DNA of 64,000 bases from Allorhizobium pseudoryzae (GTDB lineage Bacteria; Pseudomonadota; Alphaproteobacteria; Rhizobiales; Rhizobiaceae): positions 992,001 to 1,056,000 of the forward strand of contig NZ_CP049244.1 in assembly GCF_011046245.1 (NCBI RefSeq), written 5' to 3'. A program made the position numbers and the translations under genes. Positions within the stretch are counted from its first letter, which is position 1, and every line of letters starts with the position of its first letter. The notes beneath the pieces are model-generated. The model was not told the origin of the DNA and searched no databases. It saw only the letters and a program-made list of their open reading frames with translations. This document shows, one piece after another, positions 43,431 to 52,478 of this stretch.

Positions 43431-44336
43431 ATGTGCGGCATCGTCGGTTTGTTCCTGAAGGACAAGAGCCTGGAGCCGAGGCTCGGCGACCTTTTGTCGG
43501 ACATGCTGATCACCATGACGGACCGGGGACCGGATTCCGCCGGTCTTGCCATCTATGGCGCGGCCCCTGCCGGACGGGCGAAGATCACGGTCCAGTCGGC
43601 GCAGCCGGAGGAAGATTTCGAAGGTCTTGCCGATGCGCTTGCCGAAAGAGGCGTGGAGGCGGTCGTCACGCGCAAGAGCACCCATGCGGTGATCGCGCTT
43701 GATGCGTCGCTGTTGGAGGAAGCCCGCACCGCCCTCGCGGAGGTCCGTCCGAACCTGCGCGTGATGGGCGCAGGCGAGCGGGTCGAGATCTTCAAGGAGG
43801 TTGGGCTGCCGAAGGATGTGGTGACGCGCTTCGGTATCCGGGCGATGGCCGGCACGCACGGCATCGGCCACACCCGCATGGCGACAGAAAGTGCCGTCAC
43901 CACGCTCGGCGCCCATCCATTTTCCACCGGAGCCGACCAGTGCCTCGTCCACAACGGCTCGCTGTCGAACCACAACAATCTGCGCCGCACGCTTGCCCGC
44001 GACGGCATGCGTTTCGAGACGGAAAACGATTCCGAGGTCGCCGCCGCCTATCTCACGGCGGAGATGGAGAAGGGCAAGGATCTGGGCGAGGCGCTCGGTA
44101 GCGCGCTCGACGATCTTGACGGCTTCTTCACCTTCGTCGTCGGCACGAAAACCGGCTTCGGCGTGCTGCGCGATCCGATTGCCTGCAAGCCGGCGGTGAT
44201 GGCCGAAACCGATCGCTACGTCGCCTTCGGTTCCGAATACCGCGCGCTGGTCAACCTTCCCGGCATCGAGGAGGCCCGCATCTGGGAGCCGGAGCCCGCC
44301 ACCGTCTATTTCTGGGATCACGAGAAAGCCGCCTGA
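43431..44336 (+). CDS. glxB: GlxB: class II glutamine amidotransferase of glutamate-synthase-like complex
   Basis: This 301-residue protein corresponds to the glutaminase domain of glutamate synthase. Cys2 (MCGIVGLF) is the expected N-terminal nucleophile, with TDRGPDSAGLAIYG, GHTRMATESAV and LVHNGSLSNHNNLR completing the Ntn-hydrolase active site. With the two following genes it splits glutamate synthase into three polypeptides, as in rhizobial GlxBCD and N-methylglutamate synthase MgsABC. The start follows CGGGGAGTTGAACC. It is the first of four tightly linked genes ending with a GlnT/GmaS-type synthetase. Confidence 0.9.
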   Translation: MCGIVGLFLKDKSLEPRLGDLLSDMLITMTDRGPDSAGLAIYGAAPAGRAKITVQSAQPEEDFEGLADALAERGVEAVVTRKSTHAVIALDASLLEEARTALAEVRPNLRVMGAGERVEIFKEVGLPKDVVTRFGIRAMAGTHGIGHTRMATESAVTTLGAHPFSTGADQCLVHNGSLSNHNNLRRTLARDGMRFETENDSEVAAAYLTAEMEKGKDLGEALGSALDDLDGFFTFVVGTKTGFGVLRDPIACKPAVMAETDRYVAFGSEYRALVNLPGIEEARIWEPEPATVYFWDHEKAA

Positions 44337-44337
44337 C

Positions 44338-45024
44338 ATGCCTGTTTTCGACCTCTCCAAGACGCCGCTGCGCGCGTTGAACGGCGCCCTGCACGGGCTG
44401 GGACCTGGTACCAACGATACCGTCTTCGAGGTGATCCATCCGCGCGGACACCATGCGGTGGCCGTCGGCATCGACAGCCCCGTCACCGTCGAGGTGCGGG
44501 GATCGGTCGGCTATTATTGCGCCGGCATGAATGATGGCGGCACCGTCACCATTCATGGCTCCGCAGGGCCGGGGGTGGCGGAAAACATGATGTCCGGCAC
44601 GGTCATCATCGAAGGCGACGCCTCGCAATATGCCGGGGCAACCGGACGCGGCGGACTGCTCGTCGTCAAGGGCAATGCGGCCTCACGCTGCGGCATCTCG
44701 ATGAAGGGTATCGATATCGTCGTGCATGGCTCGATCGGTCACATGTCGGCCTTCATGGGCCAATCTGGCCATCTCGTCGTCTGCGGCGATGCCGGCGAGG
44801 CGCTGGGCGACAGTCTTTACGAAGCCAAGCTTTTCGTGCGCGGTTCGGTCAAGAGCCTCGGCACCGACTGCGTGGAAAAGCAGATGCGCCCGAAACACCT
44901 GAAGAAACTGGCGGAGCTTCTGGAAAAGGCCGGTGTCACGGATGCAAAGCCCGAAGAGTTCCGGCGCTATGGGTCCGCCCGCAAGCTCTATAATTTCCAC
45001 ATCGACAATGCCGACGCGTACTGA
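44338..45024 (+). CDS. glxC: GlxC: GXGXG-domain subunit of glutamate-synthase-like complex
   Basis: This 228-residue protein is the beta-helical GXGXG domain of glutamate synthase as a separate chain. The repeated pattern is visible: YYCAGMNDGGTVTIHGSAGPGVAENMMSGTVIIEGDASQYAG and later GHMSAFMGQSGHLVVCGDAGEALGDSLYEAKLFVRG. It has no catalytic site of its own and would hold the amidotransferase and FMN subunits together. It starts one base after the glxB stop. Confidence 0.9.
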   Translation: MPVFDLSKTPLRALNGALHGLGPGTNDTVFEVIHPRGHHAVAVGIDSPVTVEVRGSVGYYCAGMNDGGTVTIHGSAGPGVAENMMSGTVIIEGDASQYAGATGRGGLLVVKGNAASRCGISMKGIDIVVHGSIGHMSAFMGQSGHLVVCGDAGEALGDSLYEAKLFVRGSVKSLGTDCVEKQMRPKHLKKLAELLEKAGVTDAKPEEFRRYGSARKLYNFHIDNADAY

Positions 45025-45038
45025 GGCGAGGATTTTTC

Positions 45039-46367
45039 ATGAGCTATCACAATCCTCTCACCCCGCCGCGCAAATCCGCCACCTTTGACGATCATACGCT
45101 TGCCGAAATCCGCCGCGCGGCGGCGACCGGCATCTACGATATCCGCGGCGGCGGCACCAAACGCAAGGTGCCGCATTTCGATGACCTCCTGTTTCTCGGT
45201 GCCTCGATCTCCCGCTATCCGCTCGAGGGCTACAGGGAGCGGTGCGATACCTCCGTCACGCTTGGCACCCGCTTTGCGAAGAAGCCGATCGAACTGAAGA
45301 TCCCGATTACGATTGCCGGCATGAGCTTTGGTGCCCTGTCGGGGAATGCCAAGGAGGCGCTCGGCCGCGGGGCGACGCTCGCCGGCACCTCTACGACGAC
45401 CGGTGACGGCGGCATGACGGACGAGGAGCGTGGCCATTCGGAAAAGCTCGTCTACCAGTATCTGCCCTCGCGTTACGGCATGAACCCGAAGGATCTGCGG
45501 CGGGCCGATGCGATCGAGATCGTCGTCGGCCAGGGCGCCAAGCCCGGCGGCGGCGGCATGCTGCTCGGCCAGAAGATTTCGGATCGCGTCGCCGAGATGC
45601 GCACCCTGCCGAAGGGTATCGACCAGCGCTCCGCCTGCCGACATCCGGACTGGACCGGCCCCGATGATCTCGAAATCAAGATCCTCGAACTGCGCGAGAT
45701 CACCGACTGGGAAAAACCGATCTATGTGAAGGTCGGCGGTGCGCGCCCCTATTACGACACCGCCCTTGCGGTGAAGGCCGGGGCCGATGTGGTGGTGCTC
45801 GACGGCATGCAGGGCGGCACGGCTGCCACCCAGGACGTCTTCATCGAACATGTCGGCATGCCGACGCTCGCCTGCATCCGGCCTGCCGTCCAGGCTCTGC
45901 AGGATCTCGGCCTGCACCGCAAGGTGCAGCTGGTGATTTCCGGCGGCATCCGCTCCGGTGCGGATGTCGCAAAGGCACTGGCGCTCGGCGCCGATGCCGT
46001 CTCGATCGGCACGGCGGCGCTGGTTGCGATCGGCGACAATGATCCGAAATGGGAGGAGGAATACAGACAACTCGGAACCACCGCCGGTGCCTATGACGAC
46101 TGGCACGAGGGCAAGGATCCCGCGGGCATTACCACGCAGGACCCCGAGCTTGCCGCACGGCTCGATCCGGTGCTCGCGGGGCGGCGGCTTGCCAATTACC
46201 TGAAGGTCATGACGCTTGAGGCGCAAACGATCGCGCGCGCCTGCGGCAAGAACAAACTGCACAACCTGGAACCGGAAGACCTCTGCGCTTTGACGATGGA
46301 GGCCGCCGCCATGGCGCAGGTGCCGCTGGCCGGCACCAGCTGGTATCCGGGCAAGGGAGGATTTTGA
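45039..46367 (+). CDS. glxD: GlxD: FMN-domain subunit of glutamate-synthase-like complex
   Basis: This 442-residue protein is the FMN-binding central/synthase domain of glutamate synthase (TIM barrel). Landmarks are ITIAGMSFGALSGNAKEALGRGA, GDGGMTDEER, VGQGAKPGGGGMLLGQKIS, KVGGARPYYDTALAVKAGADVVVLDGMQGGTAATQ and VISGGIRSGADVAKALALGADAVSIGTAAL. It would use ammonia from GlxB with 2-oxoglutarate (ordinary glutamate) or transfer methylamine from gamma-glutamylmethylamide to make N-methylglutamate. The neighbouring GlnT/GmaS-type gene favours the second reaction, by inference. Confidence 0.9.
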   Translation: MSYHNPLTPPRKSATFDDHTLAEIRRAAATGIYDIRGGGTKRKVPHFDDLLFLGASISRYPLEGYRERCDTSVTLGTRFAKKPIELKIPITIAGMSFGALSGNAKEALGRGATLAGTSTTTGDGGMTDEERGHSEKLVYQYLPSRYGMNPKDLRRADAIEIVVGQGAKPGGGGMLLGQKISDRVAEMRTLPKGIDQRSACRHPDWTGPDDLEIKILELREITDWEKPIYVKVGGARPYYDTALAVKAGADVVVLDGMQGGTAATQDVFIEHVGMPTLACIRPAVQALQDLGLHRKVQLVISGGIRSGADVAKALALGADAVSIGTAALVAIGDNDPKWEEEYRQLGTTAGAYDDWHEGKDPAGITTQDPELAARLDPVLAGRRLANYLKVMTLEAQTIARACGKNKLHNLEPEDLCALTMEAAAMAQVPLAGTSWYPGKGGF

Positions 46368-46456
46368 CGCTAAGGACGTCGCTCTCCAGCCGGAGCGGCA
46401 TTCTGGACAAAAACATCGCTGATTGTGTCTCAAATCCATAAAAACAGGGGAACGGC

Positions 46457-47764
46457 GTGACACAGGATCTTGCAGGCTTCGCGCACGAGCGGGGCATTCG
46501 ATATTTCATGATCAGTTATACCGACCTGTTTGGTGCCCAGCGCGCCAAGCTGGTTCCGGCGCAGGCGATCGCCGACATGCAGAGGGATGGCGCAGGGTTT
46601 GCCGGCTTCGCCACCTGGCTCGACATGACACCAGCGCATCCGGATCTCTTTGCCATGCCGGACGCGTCTTCGGTGATCCAGCTTCCCTGGAAGCGGGATG
46701 TGGCCTGGGTTGCCGCCGACTGCGCCATGGATGGCCAAGCGGTCGAGCAGGCGCCGCGCGTCGTCCTGAAACGGCAGGTGGCCAAAGCCGCCGCCGCCGG
46801 ATTGCGGGTGAAGACGGGCGTCGAGGCCGAGTTCTTCCTGATCAACGCCGACGGCGATCGCATCTCCGATGACGCGGACATCGCGGAAAAGCCCTGTTAC
46901 GACCAGCAGGCGCTGATGCGGCGTTACGACGTCATCGCCGAAATCTGCGATTACATGCTGGAGCTCGGCTGGAAGCCCTACCAGAACGACCATGAGGATG
47001 CGAACGGCCAGTTCGAGATGAACTGGGAGTTCGACGATGCGCTGGCGACTGCCGACAAACATTCCTTCTTCAAGTTCATGGTCAAGTCGGTGGCGGAAAA
47101 GCATGGACTTCGCGCCACCTTCATGCCGAAACCCTTCCAGGGGTTGACCGGCAATGGCTGCCATTGCCACATTTCCGTCTGGGATCTGGATGGCAAGACC
47201 AATGCCTTTGCCGATCCCGCCATGCCCTTCGGATTGTCTGCCAAGGGCAAGACCTTCCTCGGCGGCATCATGGCCCACGCGGCGGCCCTCGCCGCCATCA
47301 CCAATCCGACGGTCAATTCGTACAAACGCATCAATGCGCCGCGCACCGTTTCCGGCGCCACCTGGTCGCCCAACACCGTCACCTGGACCGGCAACAACCG
47401 CACGCACATGGTGCGCGTGCCGGGGCCGGGACGGTTCGAACTGCGCCTGCCGGATGGCGCGGTGAACCCCTACCTGCTGCAGTCCGTCATCATCGCCGCC
47501 GGTCTCCGCGGCCTGGAAACGGATGCCGATCCGGGGCCGCACCACGATATCGACATGTATGCGGAGGGCCATCTGGTGAAGGATGCTCCGCGCCTGCCCT
47601 TGAACCTTCTGGATGCGCTGAGGGCCTATGCGGCGGACGATGCGCTGCAGGCGGCGATGGGCCGCGACTTCTCGGACGCCTATCTGAAGCTGAAGCACGG
47701 CGAATGGGATTCCTATTGTGCCCATTTCTCCCGCTGGGAGCGGCAGGCGACCCTCGACGTCTGA
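46457..47764 (+). CDS. glnT: Type III glutamine synthetase / gamma-glutamylmethylamide synthetase-like
   Basis: This 435-residue glutamine-synthetase-fold enzyme has the ATP/metal elements VEAEFFLI, NGQFEMNWEF, GNGCHCHISVWD and the NRTHMVRVPGPGRFELRLPDGAVNPYL region. It belongs to the GlnT/GmaS group rather than GlnA: it is short, lacks the adenylylation loop, and sits with glxBCD. GmaS ligates methylamine to glutamate; rhizobial GlnT has been described as a weak glutamine synthetase. The start is GTG at 46457 with AGGGGA upstream. No mgdABCD dehydrogenase genes follow, so methylamine may serve as a nitrogen source only, or mgd lies elsewhere. Confidence 0.85.
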   Translation: MTQDLAGFAHERGIRYFMISYTDLFGAQRAKLVPAQAIADMQRDGAGFAGFATWLDMTPAHPDLFAMPDASSVIQLPWKRDVAWVAADCAMDGQAVEQAPRVVLKRQVAKAAAAGLRVKTGVEAEFFLINADGDRISDDADIAEKPCYDQQALMRRYDVIAEICDYMLELGWKPYQNDHEDANGQFEMNWEFDDALATADKHSFFKFMVKSVAEKHGLRATFMPKPFQGLTGNGCHCHISVWDLDGKTNAFADPAMPFGLSAKGKTFLGGIMAHAAALAAITNPTVNSYKRINAPRTVSGATWSPNTVTWTGNNRTHMVRVPGPGRFELRLPDGAVNPYLLQSVIIAAGLRGLETDADPGPHHDIDMYAEGHLVKDAPRLPLNLLDALRAYAADDALQAAMGRDFSDAYLKLKHGEWDSYCAHFSRWERQATLDV

Positions 47765-47924
47765 AAACCTCTTGCTGTTTCGATCACGAATTTTTTGGGA
47801 ACAACAAAGTTCTTGCGGGCCTCCGTCAGGATCATTTTTTTGCCACGCGCGTTAACGATGAAGTTTCTGCAGGCTGTCGTCAGACTCGCCAGTCCGGCAG
47901 CGACAGCATCAAAGGAGTATTTCC

Positions 47925-48455
47925 ATGAAGAAGATTCTTGCCGTGGCGCTTGCTACGCTCCCCGTTCTCTCCAGCGTTGGTGCAGCCTCTGCCGCTGACG
48001 TGATCTCGAGACGCGACGCCGTTCCGACCTATACGGAAAGCGATCAGCGCGGCGGCGTGCGCATCGGTTATCTCGATTGCAGCATCGGCGGTGGCGTGGG
48101 TTACGTTCTCGGTTCGGCCAAGGAAGCGGATTGCGTCTTCACCTCCACCATCGGCTCCGAACCGCTGGATCGATATACGGGCGTTGTCCGCAAGATGGGC
48201 GTCGATATCGGCTTCACCACCCGCAGCCGCATGATCTGGGCCGTGCTGGCGCCGACCGCCGGTTACCACCACGGTTCGCTCGCCGGCCTCTATCAGGGTG
48301 CCAGCGCCGAAGTGACGGTTGCGGCCGGTGCCGGCGTCAACGTGCTGATCGGCGGGACTGCCGGCTCGATCCATCTGCAGACCGTCAGCGTCACCGGCCA
48401 GCTTGGCCTGAACCTGGCTGCCACGGGCACTTCCATGACACTCACCCCCGCCTGA
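47925..48455 (+). CDS. Secreted DUF992 protein
   Basis: This 176-residue protein has a signal peptide (MKKILAVALATLPVLSSVGAASA) and a DUF992 domain. Visible elements are IGYLDCSIGGGVGYVLGSAKEADCVF with two cysteines that may form a disulfide, YTGVVRKMGVDIGFTT, WAVLAPTAG, and GASAEVTVAAGAGVNVLIGG. The glycine-rich beta pattern suggests a small periplasmic or outer-membrane-associated beta fold. No function is established for this alphaproteobacterial family. The ATG follows AAAGGAGTATTTCC; the 160-bp gap from glnT suggests its own promoter. Confidence 0.85.
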   Translation: MKKILAVALATLPVLSSVGAASAADVISRRDAVPTYTESDQRGGVRIGYLDCSIGGGVGYVLGSAKEADCVFTSTIGSEPLDRYTGVVRKMGVDIGFTTRSRMIWAVLAPTAGYHHGSLAGLYQGASAEVTVAAGAGVNVLIGGTAGSIHLQTVSVTGQLGLNLAATGTSMTLTPA

Positions 48456-48479
48456 TCCTCCAAACTTAGGCCCGGTCTT

Positions 48480-48506
48480 ACCGCCTCGCCATCTTGGCGG
48501 GGCGGT
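48480..48506. terminator. Hairpin between convergent DUF992 and oxyR genes
   Basis: ACCGCCTCGCCA and TGGCGGGGCGGT form a 12-pair stem (one G-T) with a TCT loop, spanning the junction of the convergent genes and touching the oxyR stop. It lacks a T-run, so it is a probable but not canonical terminator. Confidence 0.55.
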
Positions 48507-49441
48507 CAAAGAGATGGCGGAGTGTGCTTGCCAGTTTCCGAGGAACGCAGGTTGTCCGCCGCGTCCCGCACGATCTCTGCAACCGCATTCAACTGCCGGG
48601 CAATCGCGCTCGACCGACGCCAGACCATGCCGATCCGGCGAGATGGCTGCGGCTCCTTGAAGCGGGCGACACAGACCCGCGCTGAGCGCGTTTCTACCGG
48701 GACCGCGATCTCCGGAATGAGCGTCACGCCAATGCCCGCCCCCACCATCTGCACGAGCGTCGAGAGCGAACTGCCATCCAGCAGTTCGCGCGGCTTCTGG
48801 CTTCCGCTGCCGACCTGGCAGAAAGACAGTGCCTGCTCGCGGAAACAATGCCCCTCCTCCAGCAGAAGCAGCCGCATTTCCTGAAGCTGTTCGCGTTCCG
48901 GCACCGGTTTTTCCTGATCCTCCCAGGCGCGGACCAGCAGGAAATGCTCATCGAACAGAGGCACTTCTTCCAGCGAGGCTTCGGAGACGGGCAGGGCGAC
49001 GATGGCCGTATCGAGCCGCCCTTCCGAAAGCTCGTCGAGAAGTTTCGGTGTCACCGTTTCGCGCACATGGATGTCGAGAGCGGGGTTTTCGCGCGTCAAC
49101 CTGCCGATCATGGCCGGCAGAAGATAGGGCGCAACCGTTGGAATGACGCCGATCCGAAGCCGCCCCGTCAGCATCTCCCGTGAAGCACGAGCGAGATCCC
49201 CCAATTCATCGACCGAACGCAGGATCTCCCGCACCCGGAGCACAAATTCCTCGCCAAAGGTGCTGAGACGCACCTGACGGGCCCCGCGTTCGAGCAGTTC
49301 CACACCCAGCGTCTCCTCCAGTTCCTTGACCTGCACCGACAATGCCGGCTGCGAGATGGAACAGGCCTCGGCGGCGCGCCCGAAATGGCCGTGCCGGGCC
49401 AGCGCGTCGAAATAGCGAAGCTGCCGCAGCGTCAGGTTCAT
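48506..49441 (-). CDS. oxyR: Hydrogen-peroxide-sensing LysR regulator OxyR
   Basis: OxyR (311 residues) activates katG and other defence genes after peroxide oxidises a cysteine pair. Cys199 and Cys208 are at the same numbers as in E. coli, within EEGHCFREQALSFCQ. The helix-turn-helix is HGHFGRAAEACSISQPALSVQVKELEETLG. The effector domain ends with a short hydrophilic tail (GKHTPPSL). It is divergent from katG across 209 bp, the standard arrangement in alphaproteobacteria. Confidence 0.94.
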   Translation of the reverse strand: MNLTLRQLRYFDALARHGHFGRAAEACSISQPALSVQVKELEETLGVELLERGARQVRLSTFGEEFVLRVREILRSVDELGDLARASREMLTGRLRIGVIPTVAPYLLPAMIGRLTRENPALDIHVRETVTPKLLDELSEGRLDTAIVALPVSEASLEEVPLFDEHFLLVRAWEDQEKPVPEREQLQEMRLLLLEEGHCFREQALSFCQVGSGSQKPRELLDGSSLSTLVQMVGAGIGVTLIPEIAVPVETRSARVCVARFKEPQPSRRIGMVWRRSSAIARQLNAVAEIVRDAADNLRSSETGKHTPPSL

Positions 49442-51870
<2,429 letters not shown>

Positions 51871-51923
51871 TCGCGCGAATGCGTGGTGGCCGGCACGTCC
51901 GGCCGCCGATGTGCTTTCCTGAA

Positions 51924-51964
51924 ATGCACAAAGGCCGCGGGTTTGATCCGCGGCCTTTGTGCAT
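51924..51964. terminator. Strong bidirectional terminator between katG and CNB-protein gene
   Basis: ATGCACAAAGGCCGCGG and its exact complement CCGCGGCCTTTGTGCAT form a 17-bp perfect stem with a 7-nt loop, in the gap between convergent genes. Confidence 0.85.
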
Positions 51965-51984
51965 GTCTCGATCGGGTCTGAGCT

Positions 51985-52464
51985 TCAGCTGGCGGGTGCA
52001 TGCTCGCGGCTGCGCGCCAGCGATAGTTCCATCGTCGTGTGGTTCAGGCGGTCGGCCAAAACGCGCATGATCTCGACCGCCATGTCCGGGAAATCGTTCA
52101 TCAGGTCGAGGAAGCTGTCCTTGCTGATCTTCAGCACTTCCAGCCGGGTCGTGGCGCGCACCGTCGCCGTCCTCGAGACGTCGCACAGGATGGCGATTTC
52201 GCCGACGATCGAATTCTGCTCGACCTCCGCCACCTTGATCTCGCTCTCGCCCGAATCGACAAGCACATCCGCCGTTCCCGACAGCACCACATAGGCCGCG
52301 TCGCCGGCATCGCCCTGGCGGAAAAGGTTCTGGCCTTCCCGGCACGTCAACCGTTCAGAGGCGAAGGCCAGAAGCTTCAGCTTGGCCGGCGCGATCTTGG
52401 CGAAGAGCGGCACGCGCCGCAACATTTCCACTTCGTCCTTCAACAGCATCGGCAGACCTTTCAT
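51985..52464 (-). CDS. Stand-alone cyclic-nucleotide-binding domain protein
   Basis: This 159-residue protein consists of one CNB domain and a short C-terminal helix, with no helix-turn-helix or kinase. The phosphate-binding cassette is intact: GEIAILCDVSRTATVRA, with Glu89 and Arg98 positioned to hold the cyclic phosphate and ribose. It should bind cAMP or cGMP. Starts at 52464 and 52449 (MLLKDEVEMLRRVP, with AAAGG upstream) are both possible. It lies 14 bp downstream of the 913-aa ABC-like protein and is the last gene of a cluster containing a membrane cyclase, so it may be the ligand-binding regulatory subunit of that ABC-like protein. Confidence 0.85.
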   Translation of the reverse strand: MKGLPMLLKDEVEMLRRVPLFAKIAPAKLKLLAFASERLTCREGQNLFRQGDAGDAAYVVLSGTADVLVDSGESEIKVAEVEQNSIVGEIAILCDVSRTATVRATTRLEVLKISKDSFLDLMNDFPDMAVEIMRVLADRLNHTTMELSLARSREHAPAS

Positions 52465-52478
52465 GACCTGGCAAAAGA

